From positions 1,178,001 through 1,242,000 of the forward strand of contig JAZKJV010006941.1 in NCBI GenBank assembly GCA_037367405.1: a DNA stretch of 64,000 bases. The letters are read 5' to 3'. Source of the DNA: Ottelia alismoides. Its lineage: Eukaryota > Streptophyta > Magnoliopsida > Alismatales > Hydrocharitaceae. Under the pieces are notes generated by a model, which was not told where the DNA came from, did not search any database, and saw nothing but the letters and a program-made list of their open reading frames with translations. The translations under genes were made by a program, and so were the position numbers. This document shows, piece after piece, positions 9,152-21,500 of this stretch (positions are counted from its first letter, which is position 1; each line of letters begins with the position of its first letter).

Positions 9152-12100
9152 TGAAAAGCCTCGGATTACCATACCTAATTCAACCGAATTAATAATTAAA
9201 TTTAATGTGTATTCATTGTAGTCGGGTAAAGTCGGACATATCAAAACCACTTTGATTAATGTATCAATTAAACGCAAGCGGTAATTTTTTTACTTGGGCA
9301 AGCCCAAGGTCGAACTCAAGGATGCACCTTTTTCCTTAGATTAATTCGAAGTCAATTCCGATGCTAGGTTTTCAATAGAATATTTTTGGTATTTTGTATG
9401 CAATTTAAGAAAATGTGATGCGATCTGGACCAATTTCGAAGGTTAAAATGTGAAGTAATAAGTCCAAAAATTACGAAACTTGGCCAGAATGTGAAATGCA
9501 ATGAAATTAAGGTATTTTAATTTTTTTTGTAATTTTTCAACTCTATATGAATTAACTAGGAATTAAAAATGAATGCATGGTGGTTTTTGCAAATTAATTT
9601 TAATAAATACCAAATTAAATTATTTTCAGATAAAAAATTATCCTAGATACTTGTATGTGATATGAATCCAGGAAAATTATTAAACCTCAAAATGATGAAT
9701 TTTGGACCTATTAAAAATCAATTAAGAAAAACACCAATTATATTATTAAGGCCTCGTCATGCGTGCAAATGATGTGATTTTTGGGCACAAAGTAGAACTA
9801 CTTAAACTAGACCTATTGTGATTTTTTAGCGATTTTTGGAGCCACAATCAATTTAATAATCAATTAAAGGTACACATTAGGCAAACTATATAAATTTCCA
9901 CAAAAAGAATTATATTAATTCCTTGAAGCTCACAAATAACAAGACTTCATTATGATAGAGCACAAGCTTCTCTACAATATGCAATTTTCGGAATTAAGAA
10001 ATAATGCAAAATAAGTGGTTAAATAAACGTGCAAACACAGGGGTGTAAATACAAACATAAACAAAATTAATTAAACAAAAACATGCTTACGAGAACTAAA
10101 ATGCAATTACCTATAATGCAGAGGGTATGAGTGCAATTTCTCCATGGGACCACGTGCACCTCACGTGATGTTGCCTGACAGAGACTGAAATGTAATTTCT
10201 AAAACTTACAGGGGCCCAGATGCAATTTGCCCAGACATCATGTCACAGAGACACGTGATAGGCAGGCTCGGATGGAGGCTTGGAAGGTGCTGGAGGCTCG
10301 ATGTGGCTCGGGCGCTTCGGCTAGAGGCTCGCAACGGAAGTAGGCTCGACTGGCTCGGGTGAGGTTCGGGTGATCCGAGCCTAACGGTTCGAGGAGGAGG
10401 CTCGGAGCTGACACGTGGAAGCCCTCGGACCGTTAAATCTCGAGATATCCAACGGTAGCAGTAACTCCTGGAAGAGGGAGATGTGGCACGCAGTGGATCG
10501 TCCGATCAAGATGATCAGACGATAATTGTGCATCGAGTTCCTCCTTGTCACCGCCTCCTACGGCGGGCTTGGTTGGGCTCCGACGAAGGTCATCTAGCTC
10601 CACCACCTTCTATCGTGCTCGGTGAAGACTCCCGGAGGATCCTGAGTGGTTGGGTGTCATCGTCAAAGTGCAGCGGAGCAGCTAGAGCGTCTGGAAGGCT
10701 TGAAGGTTGGCTGGAGGCCGGAGACGCAACAGCTCGAAGGAGCTCCGGCGAGGGGTCCGACCAATGACGAAGGTGGCACCTGTAATGTTAGGGACTTGCC
10801 AAAAAAATGGTGCTTGTGCTCGTGTGAATGGAGTGAGTGGTTCGAGGCCTTGCGGAGCGGAGTGGGTGAACGACCCAAGAGCTCCTCTATCATGAATGGT
10901 GGAGCCGTGATCTAGGGTGATCGATGATCTCGTCAGGTTGAGAGGAGGCACGAAGCGGTGCACGAAGATGGTGGCTTCTAGGGGAAGCTTGATTAAGATC
11001 AGTGGAAGGTGAGATTGAGTGGAGAAGCCTAATAAATTAGGAGGAGATCGAAGGGGAAGAAGGGGAGGATCAGAGAAGATGATGAAGGAGTCTACCTGGG
11101 ATTTGGGGCTCGAATTGGAGCCGCCGGTCGTCGCTCTAGGGCCGGCAGGTGCCCGAGCTCAAGCAGCTTGTCGGTGAAGCTGCTGCACGATGAAGGTTCG
11201 TCGCGGATCTCGTCGGAGAAGATCCTCTGTCGTCGCTCGTTTTCAGTCCGAATCTCTATCACATATTGGAGGAGTTGAGCTCTAGAGACTCTTGTGCTAG
11301 GGCGGATAAAGGAAAAGCTGGCCGAAGGTGATGTATTTATAGCTGAAGTTTGGAGGTCTTGGGGATGGAGGTTATGAACTTATGTGGTGATTATGGAGCG
11401 AGGGAAAGGGATTCATGGCGAGAGTGGGTGCTGGCAAGGATGAGGGGAGAGTTGGGTTGATCGTTGAGCAATTATCGAGTGGAGATGGTAGCGGAAGTTG
11501 CGAGGGAAGTAGAAAGGGTGGAGATGGTCTGCAAGGTGGGGTGACGTGGGCGAGGGGTCTTCGGGAGGAAGGAGACGAGTCCCCCGCCGTTGGATCTCGT
11601 GATCCAACGGCTGAGATCTGGGTGCGAAGCTGCGACTAGGTCTAATCAAGGAGGCGAGATCGAAGGGCGATGGGTGGTGCCACGTGGCAAAGGGGGATGT
11701 GAGCGCTAGCAAGTAGTGGAGATGGAATCCATGGGTATCATCGAAGGGTGAGGATCTAATGGGAACCGATGGCAGGGATTCGATCGATGGATGGAGGATC
11801 GAGGGACGCAGAGAGCGCCAAGTGGAGGGAGGCAGAGAAGGCGGGAGCGAGCGATCGTGATGAAAGGAGACTGTCGATCGAGCAGTTGTGGATCACATCG
11901 GAGATAAGCGGCTGTGATGGGAGCCGCTAGCCAGGATCGGGCGGCTATGGAAGGTGACGCATGGCGCGCTGAGAGCACAACGCTAGCGGACGGCCTTGAT
12001 GAGATCTGAGAATGATCGAAAGCCTGGAAGCGAGTGAGGGAATGGATGGCTGCGATGGAAGCGCCTGGTGCGATCCAATGGCTGGAAAGGCAGGGCGTGT

Positions 12101-12809
12101 GGCGCGTGATTAGACAGGCTGCGTGGTGCCACCAGAAGGCACCACGTGGCCCAATCACATTATTGCGAGAAATAAAGTGAATTAAGAGGGGGAAGATGAT
12201 TGAATTTATCAAAACTCAAAACATGAAAGTTGTAGATCTTGATGAGATCTACAAGTTTTATGTTGATGAAAAACGAAAATGAGGTCAAATGAAGCGATAA
12301 AATACATGGGTACAAATACCAATATGTACAATATACAATAGAGGCCCAAAACCCAAGTTTTGCATACGAGCTCCGATTTTAATGAAATTGGTCTTATTTT
12401 GAAGGTCTTTGAATGTATATTACTTTAAAAGTGAGTAGACCTGAATCGGATGTTGTATGAGAGAGATATACACATTTTAAGGTTCATGGTCTCAAACTTG
12501 GACTCAGGTTTTATTGGTCAATTTTACAAGTTAGTATTTTTTTGGTATTTTTCTTGTATTATTGTTAGTATTATATACACTCTAGAGTTGAATTTATGGA
12601 TTTTGGAGTTAGTATAAAATATATACAAATAGATGATTTTTACAAGTGAATTTGGCTTCTTATTTAATGCAGATGCGAATGCTAAAATGCAGATATTATC
12701 TATGCATGCATGAATGCTAATTATACAATATAGGTGATGAAATGCATCTAATTACTCGGGAACAAAGCTCTAGTTTCAACTTTTGGAATGATGAATCACA
12801 GATTCATCA
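9152..12809 (-). repeat. 3' LTR of E2 (3.66 kb)
   Basis: Pairs with 18512-22304. It starts TGAAAAGCCTC (other copy TGATTAGCCTC) and ends ATTCATCA. It contains a cluster of GGCTCG words (10260-10410), several ACGTG cores (10148-10176, 10248, 10412) and a TATAAATA box on the minus strand at 11341-11334. ORF-like stretches in the GC-rich part (10480-12210) have frames that differ between the two LTRs and are not called as genes. Confidence 0.92.
11334..11341 (-). promoter_or_regulatory. TATA box in the E2 3' LTR
   Basis: TATAAATA on the minus strand, conserved in the other LTR at 20871-20864 within a well-conserved context. In the 3' LTR it could drive read-out transcription towards 9 kb. Confidence 0.55.
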
Positions 12810-12810
12810 A

Positions 12811-12822
12811 CCCCCTATACTT
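12811..12822 (-). other. Polypurine tract of E2
   Basis: The minus strand reads AAGTATAGGGGG, then one base, then the 3' LTR start TGATGAATC. Identical to the E1 tract. Confidence 0.85.
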
Positions 12823-14160
12823 AAACCTTGCTCGTCCTTGAGCAACTAAAATGAAATGCAAAAGTGAAATGAAATTGGGTTCCATACCAAGGTCATGAAC
12901 AAAAGTTAAAAATGGAGCTTGACTCGACCTTTGGATTAATTGTGTGGCGGAACCTTATTGGGATCTGAATTTAAGACCTAACAGACTTTAAGTTCCACAA
13001 GTCTTCTATTCAAGACGCCTCAATAGTCAGGTCAGAACAAATCCTCATATGCAAATTTATGATGACTATGATTCTTACTTGTACTGTGTAAGTGAAATAT
13101 AGCTGTCCAGATTAAAAATGGCAAAGAACCAGCCTCCTCTAACAAGGTAACTCTAGTTCTCTAGTCTAGTAACTCTTTCCTCGAGGAGCGGAGTATTCCC
13201 TTCTAAGTTCAAGTGCGACCAGCTCAAGAAGAGGGGGTGGAGAGAAGAATGGACAGTAGCTCATGTAGCTACCTATCCCAGGATGCTTGACCAGTGTAGC
13301 CAAGTCATCCAGCTGCAGGCTTCTTGCAAATATACATACTCCGACAGGTATATTATTTTCAATCAGACCTGTCCACTTTTTTGGAGTTCTTGCATTTTTT
13401 TGAACTATATACAAGGTGCAGCATGTACATCAGGAGTTTTTCCTCTTGAGCTAGTAGATTGTCCCTCTTTTGAAGCATTATTGCAATCCACAGCATCCCG
13501 TCCTTAGATGTCAACACCACCAGTCTAGGTTGAGATGCAATACCCTCCCTAGAGGAGGACGGATGTTTCCACCCGTGTGCTACTCCAAGCTAAAGGATTC
13601 TACCTCCTCACCACCTCATCAATGAAGAGCTACGTATATGGTGCTTTTCCAAGTTAGGTCACTGTCTAAAAGAATCATGCGTGTGTACGAGATATTCTAC
13701 CTAGACTAATCAAGATGACATGTGAACATAGACTTGCAGAGTCAAAGAATTAAGTCACTTGACCTGAAAAATCTTAACTCCAGTTCCTATAAGGTTCCTC
13801 TGAAATTGGATAGATTAAGGTCAAACAGAATCCATCCTCGACTTCTATTCATAACTTAGTTCATAACCCACTAACTTTTCACTTTGCACATGCTAGATAT
13901 GCAGATGAGATGTCGATGACATGCTATGACATGCAAGACACTTTTTTTTCTTTTTAAATGCAAGGATTATATGCAAGAGTAAATAAGAAGCCCCCTTTTT
14001 TTCCAAAAATTTGGTATACCTCCTATGTTACAACAATTTTACAAAAGTTTTATAAGTATTATACAAATTATACACGTGTTATACAAGTATACATGTAGTT
14101 TACAACATTTTTCTAAATTTTTACCCACTCCGTAATTATTGTATAATATGTATAAAAATA
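12823..14160 (-). other. E2 non-coding 3' region with block conserved in E1
   Basis: The reverse complement of 13140-13730 matches E1 2690-3290, including the tract around 13175-13235 and the CTAGAGGAGG run at 13547-13560. No shared open frame is seen. 13900-14160 is AT-rich. Confidence 0.6.
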
Positions 14161-14167
14161 CGTGAAA

Positions 14168-14574
14168 GTACGAGCTATGGATAAAGTGCATATATATAAT
14201 ATATATATGCCCCCTATACTTAGTGTGTGTTATGTCCTCAGAGCACGAAAAGCAAGGAAGAAGACATAGCTCGTGCTAAGCGTAGGAGAACTAAAAAAAC
14301 AACATGTATAGAAGTTGATCCGCCCCCCATACTTAGGCTTCAACATCCTAAGTTTAGAAGAAGAACAAAAATGGGGCGGACAAGGTCAAGAGGGGAAATG
14401 GATGAGTATATACATGGTGGGCATCGGTCCCCCCTATACTTAGGCTCTGGTCAGCCCAAGTATATGAGAAGAGTGAGTGTAAGAACCGATGAGATCGGGA
14501 GAATGCACGTAGATTGATGAAGAGACTCGGGTTACTCTCCCCCTATACTTAGGATCTGGTCATCCTAAGTATAG
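14168..14574 (-). repeat. E2 hairpin array with PPT-like motifs
   Basis: Four inverted repeats of the E1 type, in minus-sense order: Hd 14543-14574 (perfect 13-bp stem), Hc about 14433-14464, Hb about 14329-14356, and a long last hairpin 14211-14285 homologous to E1 H6. The AAGTATAGGGGG end is intact in the last hairpin; the C-run side of the others is preserved to varying extents. The downstream alternative partner (minus-sense CATAGCTCGTAC at 14179-14168) is also kept. Confidence 0.8.
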
Positions 14575-16103
14575 CCATAAAATGAAATGATATGGAGTCG
14601 GGGCGAGTGATTCGAATCACTAGGGAGGGAAGGAAAGAAAATATATACAAGGAGGATTAAGAATATATAAGGATCAAGAAGGTTTGTGACGAACCTTCTT
14701 GTGTGAACGAGGGGTTTGGAATATACAATTGTGTCGTTGTCGGAATCATCCTTAGATGAATAGTAGTGAGGTGAAGGGAACGTCCAACGAGGATCGACAC
14801 ACGTCTGCTTGCTTAGATACGGCTTAAGAACAGTCGAACTGAGTTCACTCATATAAACCACCTTATCCGGACCCGATGAGGATTCCTCTGAAAATTCCTT
14901 CTCCGGAATGTTGAAGGAAACTTTCTTGGTCGGTTTTCTAGAACCTGAATCATTGAGAGGGAGTGGAGGGCGATGCGCCTTGAGGGGTTCAGGGAAACTC
15001 CTCAAGGAATCATTTCTCGACTTCCTCTCACTAGATAGCCGACTAGAGGAGGGAGCAACCGTGTTTTTATGTGGAGTCAATTTAGTCTTGGTTGTTTCCT
15101 TTCAAGGATCGGGATGTGGTGCGGTGCTGACCATGGGTTCCTCATTAGACGAGTCACCATATAGATTGTAATATTCCTGAAGGGTCAGCATGCATCTCGA
15201 AAAGGTTCTAGTGATCTCAGTTGGCTTGGATTTATTGGGCTCTTGTGTCGGATCATTAAAATGGTCAAGGCAATCAACAAAGGTTGTGTCCGACTCAAGG
15301 ATAGCTTCTGGTCGTGAGTCCTCCTTAGAAGCTGTCACGGTGGTGGTGCAAGCAGTTAATGAAGTGGAGGTGTGGGGAGTCTCTGAACCAATGGTCATCC
15401 GGACAATCGGTCTCTCAGGTATAGCAGAGAGGTGGGACTCATCTACCTCTCGATGGTCACGACTGTCAGTGGATATGCAGGTCACCTTAGAGTAAAGTCT
15501 ATCAAAGAATGGGTGAGGTCGAAGTGCTCCCAATGTTGTAAAATCGATTTCCCGAGTCTCGCAATCTATAGTCGCCTTAGCCAAGGCTAAGAACGGCTTC
15601 CTGAGAATAATAGGAGACTGGGTAAACTCTCATCGGTGCTCAATGTCAATGACCGTGAAGTCTACCTGGAGTAGAGTACCTTGGAAAGTTATGATGACTG
15701 AAATAGTTCCTCTCGATCGTTTGATAGATCGATCAGCCAACAGAACGATCTCTCTCGACTTCCTGATTGGTCTGAGCTTGAGCTTGTCAAACACAGAGGT
15801 CGGGAGGATATTTATCGGAGAGTCATCATCGATTTTTGCATGGGTAAAGGTAGTGTCTTTGATTTCTCATTCAACCCTAGGCAACCGCTTCACTCTGCGG
15901 CTCTTGGTCTTTCTCCCCATCACCAAGGAGGTGGCCATAGACACTATGTGTCTTTCAATCCTTGTTCTCTTATTACCTGACCTCTTGGGCATTAATTTAC
16001 TCTTTACAAATCTCTTGAGGTCGGGGAAGTGATATATGGACTTTATTAAGGGAAGTTTAAAAATCAATTCCTCATCGAGTGCTTCCCTTAGGGCAGGATC
16101 CAA
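14565..16103 (-). pseudogene. Decayed gag-protease frame of E2 with Ser/Asp/Glu-rich tail
   Basis: One minus-strand frame, interrupted by three in-frame stops (near 15867, 15630 and 15100). From its start it has a basic linker (KRSGNKRTRIERH, about codons 40-52), then the retropepsin region: IDDDSPINILPTSVFDKL, a LADRSIKRSRGT motif, VDFTVIDIE, and PIILRKPFLALAKATID. The family consensus at the active site is DLGASINLMP, so the Gly of the catalytic triplet has been replaced (DDDSP). With the stops, the enzyme is almost certainly inactive. After the protease comes a roughly 300-codon tail rich in Ser, Thr, Asp, Glu and Pro, as in E1. Its final codons run into the hairpin array. Confidence 0.7.
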
Positions 16104-16177
16104 TTTTTTAAGTCTTTTTCATTTTCTATTTTATGAATTTTTCTGATTTTCCAATGTTTTTGGTCTTTTCGGGGTTT

Positions 16178-17095
16178 TCAATTATTTTGTGTTTTGGTGG
16201 ATGAATGATCAGACTCTGTATTGGAGGGTAAGTGGTTAGTAGAAGAGGGAGGTAGAATTGACTTCAGCTGTGTGGGTTCCCTAATGCTCGTTTGATTTTC
16301 AATATCAAATCTACTTACTTCCTTTTCCACTTTCATTCTTAAGCTGGCAGAAATTGAGTGCAATATGTCAGTTACATCTCTCAACTTGGCACAAAATGAT
16401 TCATTTTTCGCGATAAGTCGAGAAATGTCATCCTCCAAAATGTTCTCATGGCAAATCATGAGAGAAGTCTGCTCAATTGGAGGATACAACTGAGATATTA
16501 GGGCTCTCATACTCAATTTACCTAGACTCTGGCATGTAATGCTATGTCGAGTATGGACCATCTGAATGGCATATATTGGTCAGAGCCTCATATGGTGGAG
16601 TCAATAAAGAGGGGGTTCCTAAATTGAATCCATGAGTCCAATCCTGTAAATGTATAGGCTCTCCGAATGTGTGATAAGAAGGCAGGTGAATGCACGCTTG
16701 ATTACTAGGGTCAATCAAGTCAGGAAGATCATTAGGTGCATGCATCTCCGTTCGGTACTATCAGCCAAGTAATTTTGCCAGACATCTGTCTCAGCAGTGG
16801 CTTTCTCTTCGTATGGTTCATTGATTCCAGCAAGCTCTCGAGAATAATGACAGTTAGCCCAAGATGGAAGTGGATCCGGAGTGTTAGAATATGGAGTAGG
16901 TGAGAAATACGAAGAAGTGGAGAAGTCAGTCGAAGCTCTGACTTCATAATCAGGTCGAAGTGGAACCGACCACGAGTAAGGGTCTCCCGTGGATGGCGGA
17001 GGATACATGGAAGAAGGACAAGGTGAAGATGAACGGTATATGGTCGAGGAGGAATGACCAGAGGTCACAGAGTATGGGGACAAATATCCCGACAT
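16178..17095 (-). pseudogene. Decayed gag-like coding region of E2
   Basis: Three overlapping minus-strand frames give one broken product. MSGYLSPYS... (17095 to about 16720) is Ser/Pro/Tyr-rich. A second frame (16745-16542) begins MHAPNDLPDL. The third (16561-16178) contains a plausible coiled stretch (CHENILEDDISRLIAKNESF...MKVEKEVSRF). The frames overlap by a few codons at 16715-16745 and 16542-16561, pointing to two small frameshifts. Position right after the PBS and leader and before the protease fits Gag. I see no CCHC zinc knuckle and no clear gag family motif. The start was chosen at the ATG at 17095, which opens the low-complexity N terminus; an in-frame ATG 30 bp upstream is possible. 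Confidence 0.5.
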
Positions 17096-18491
17096 CTTGA
17101 GGAGGTTGAGGTAGAAAACATGCAATTACACAGGATAACACACATGGACAGACACAAAGACAAACGCAAGAGCAAACCCTGAGTTCACACTCAACACAGT
17201 GAAGGACCCGAAGCCGGGTTCGATAAACTGGTTGATTTTAGATGTGATTTTTCAGGCAAATAGCAAGGATTACGCGGCCTGTAGGGAAGTTGGCTCAAAG
17301 CCGGATGCGTCTCCCATGTTTAACATGTCGCCTAAGATACCAACGCCCTTCCTTTCTTTGCTCCTATAACCATCTGAGAAGTTCGAGGACCTGCCCCCTA
17401 TTTACCTACCGAAGTAGGTGGAGGCTGACAAAGGTTATAACTTCACCCCGGAGGGTTACTAGCAACTTGTCACGGTGCATCGTAATTTCACCCTATCTAC
17501 CCACCGGAGCAGGCGGAGGCTACTTGGCGCTGGTCAGTCGAACCCCAAAAAGTCCATCCTGTGATATTTGCGAGGATAGGGGTACGTGATATGGAAGGCA
17601 GGGATTTTGGCTCTGCATTAGGGTGTGCACACATACTCAGTACCCTCACTCAGCCTGACAAGGTCGGGGTTATTCTCCCGCAAACAAGGGTTAATTTTAG
17701 TCAATTTTTTTGGTCCATTTCAATTAGCAGTGCTAATTTTAGAGATTAGTTCTCACTTTAATTAATCCACACATTCCTCTATCCTAGGTTAGAAAAACTG
17801 AGAGAGGGAATCAGAAAAAGCTGATGCAATCAAGAAAACGATGATGAATGCTTGAGTAAGAAGACTTACAGTGCCTCCAGCTCTCTACAATGCGGGATGC
17901 AGTACTAAATTTAATTTTTACACTAAATGGAATGCAAGTAAGAAAAGTCTCTCCTAGACAAGCAATTCTATTATCGAGTGAAGAACAAATTAAATTTGGC
18001 TAAGTATTGTGGTCTAAGTACGTCTTTTAATGGTGAAGTGTGGTCCTAGATATTATAAGCACAAACAGACCTAAGAAAGCTCTAAGAGCCATGAGTGCAG
18101 GTCCTATCCTACGTCAATCAACCACACAATACGAACACTCTTTTTATTATTCAATTACACGCGTGAGAACCCAAATGGGATCCGCTTTAAATGCAGACTT
18201 TTTTTTACAAGTTAACAAAAATGAAAATCTTTTTTGTGTCTCAACGGCCGACTTGATGCACAAATCGTCGGCCTCCGATGCACTTCGAAATGCGTCGACT
18301 TCAAGAAAGCCGCTCCAAGTCCACCGGGCCCTCACACAAAAAGATGAAATTTTATGTCAGAGAGATAGAAGAAAATAAGCAGAGAAATAATTGGAAAAAT
18401 AGAATAACTACAAATGGGCTTCAGGGGTCAGACTACTCGAATGAATGGAAAACGCAAATCTAATTTTCTAAAGTGATATTAGCCGTTTGCC
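17096..18491 (-). other. E2 5' leader (PBS to gag), non-coding
   Basis: No convincing ORF. It contains two copies, about 96 bp apart, of a motif with core TACCGAAGTAGGTGGAGGCT / ACCGGAGCAGGCGGAGGCT (17407-17427 and 17503-17521), which on the minus strand could pair with nearby CCTACC words. Probably untranslated leader and packaging region. Confidence 0.5.
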
Positions 18492-18509
18492 TCCCCGACA
18501 ACGGCGCCA
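18492..18509 (-). other. Primer-binding site of E2, tRNA-Asp type
   Basis: The minus strand reads TGGCGCCGTTGTCGGGGA, two bases after the 5' LTR end. This is complementary to the 3' end of plant tRNA-Asp (TCCCCGGCAACGGCGCCA) with one mismatch. tRNA-Asp priming is typical of Athila/Tat-group elements. Confidence 0.9.
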
Positions 18510-18511
18510 TT

Positions 18512-21500
18512 TGATTAGCCTCTAATTTTGTCCTTTTAATAGTATCGAATTAATTATTTCATTGCAGTCAGATAAATTCGAATCGATCAAAATTTAACCG
18601 CACGGATAGAAGAATCGATGAATTAATTAAGTGTGGTTTGATATTTTTTTAACCTGGGCAAGCTCCAGGGTCGACTAAAGAAGGTAAAGGAACAACTTGA
18701 GATCAGATTAGATGAAACAGATCACAGTTTTCCAAGTGGGATTTTTTTGTAATTTTTTCTATATAATAGAGAATGACAATGCACAAATGCAGATGAATTA
18801 GGTTAAAATAAGCAACTTAGCCAAATTTAATTTTAATGTCAAATAATCCAAATTCAGTCAAATTTTATTTTTCCTATAAATTTAATCCAACAACGAATGC
18901 AAATGTATTTTTTTGGAATTTTTGGGCTTAAGATGCACAAATGAAAAATGCAAACTTTTTTGGGGTTTTTATGTAATTTTTCATACAAAAAATGCAAAAA
19001 TTATGAAAAATTTACTGAAACTTAAACATGACGAAATGAAGTTAACTATTTTTTTTGGAATTTTCTGACACTTTATGACTTAACTAGGAATTGAAAATGA
19101 ATGCATGGTGGTTTTTGCAAAATTAATTTTAATAAATAACAAATTAAATCATTTTCAGATATAAAAAATTATCCTAGATACTTCTACGTGATATGAATCG
19201 AGGAAAATTATTAAACCTCAAAAATGATGAATTTTGGACTTATTGAAAATCAATTAAGCAAAACACCAATTAATTTATTAAGGTTTCGTTATGCGTGCAA
19301 ATGATGTGATTTTTAGGCACAAAGTAGAACTACTTAAACTAGACCTATTAAGAATTTTTAGTGATTTTATAGCCACGATCGATTTAATAATCAATTAAAG
19401 GCACACAGTGGGCAAACTATGTAAATTTTCACAAAAAGAATTATATTAAATTCCTCAAAGCTCACAAAAATGTAACAAGTCTTCACAATGATAGAGCATA
19501 AGTTTCTCTACAATATATAATTTTTTGGAATTAAGAAATAACGTTAAATGAGTGGTTAAATAAATGTGCAAACTCAGGGGTGTAAATGCAAACGAAAACA
19601 AAATTAATTAAAACAGAAACATGCTTACATGGACTAAAATGCAATTACCTATAATGTAGAGGGCATGAGTGTAATTTCTCTACGGGACCACCTGCACCTC
19701 ACGTGTTGTTGCATGGCAGGGACTGAAATGTAATTTCTAAAACTTACAGGGGCCTAGATGTAATTTGCCCAAACATCACGTGGCAGAGACACGTAATAGA
19801 CATGCTCGGATGAAGATTTGGAAGGTGCTGGAGGCTCGGCGTGGTTCGGGCGCTTCGGCTAGAGGCTCAGGTCCAGAAGCAGGCTCGACTGGCTCGGGTG
19901 AGGTTCGGGTGCTCCGTGCCTAACGGTTCGGGGAGGAGGCTCGGAGCTGACACGTGGAAGCCCTCGGACTGTCAGATCTCAAGACATCCAACGGTAGTTG
20001 TAACTCCTGGAAGAGGGAGACGTGGCACATAATGGGTCGTCCGATCAAGATGATCGGACGATAACTGTGCGTCGAGTTCCTCCTTGTCGCAGCCTCCTAT
20101 GGCGGGCTTGCTGGGCTCTGACGAAGGTCAGCTAGCTCCGCCGCCTTCTACCGTGCTCGATGAAGACTCCCAGAGGCTCCTGAGTGGTTGGGCATCATTG
20201 TGAAAGTGCAGCGGAGCAGCTGGAGAGTCTGGAAGGCTTGAAGGTTGGCTGGAGGCCATAGACGCAACAACTCGAAGGAGCTCTAGCGAGGGGTCCGGCC
20301 AATGACGAAGGTGGCACCTGCAACGTTAGGGACTTGCCAAAAAATTGTGCTCGCGTGAATGCAGTGAGTGGTTCGAGGCCTTGCGGAGCGGAGTGGGTGA
20401 ACGGCCCAGCAACCCTCCGCCATGAACGGCAGAGCCGTGATCTAGGTGAACAGTGATCTTGAGAGGTCGAGAGGAGGTATGGAGCAGTGCGCGAAGATGG
20501 TGGCTTCGAGGGGAAGCTCGATCAATGATCGGTGGAAGGTGATATTGAGCAGAAAAGCCTAATAAATTAGGAGAAGATCAAAGGGGAAGAAGGGGAGGAT
20601 CAGAGAAGAAGATGAAGGAGTCTACCTGGGAATTAGGGCTCGAATTGGAGCCGCCGATCGTCGCTCTAGGGCCGGCAGGTGCCCGAACTCAAGCAGCTTG
20701 TCGGTGAAGCTGTTGCATGGCGAAGGTTCTCCATGGATCTCGCTGGAGAAGATCCTTTGTCCTCGCTCGTTTCCAGGCCGAATCTCTGTTACATATTGGA
20801 GGAGTCGAGCTCTAGGGACTCTCGTGCAAGGGCGGATAGAGGAGAAGGTGGTCGGAGGCAGTGTATTTATAGTTGAAGTTTGGAGGTCCCGGGGATGGAG
20901 GTCGTGACTTGCGTGGTGATTATGGAGCAAGGGAAAGGGATTCATGGCGAGAGTGGGTGCTGGCGAGGATGAGGGGAGAGTGGGGTTGATCGTGGAGTGA
21001 TTATCGAGTGTAGATGGTGGCGGAAGTGGCGAGGGAAATATAAAGGGAGGAGATGGTTGGCGAGGTAGGGTGACGTGGGCGAGGGGTCTTCGGGAGGAAG
21101 GAGACGAGTCCCCAGCGTGAAGCTGTGACTAGGATCTAATCAAGGAGGCGAGATCGAAGAGCAATGGGTAGTGCCACGTGGCAAAGGGGGGATGTGAGCG
21201 CTAGCAGACGGTGGAGATGGAATCCATGGGTATCATCGAAGGGTGAGGATCTAACGGGAACCGATGGCGGCGATTCGATCGATGGATGGAGGATCGAGGG
21301 GCGCATAGAGCGCCACGTGGAGGGAGGCGGAGAAGGCGGGAGCGAGCGACCGTGATGAAAGGAGACTATCGATCGGGCGGTTGTGGATCGCAGCGGAGAT
21401 AAGAGACTGGGATGGGAGCTGCTGGCTAGGATCAGGCGGCTGTGGAAGGTGACACGTGGCGCACTGAGAGCGCAGCGCTAGCGGACGGCCTTGATGAGAT

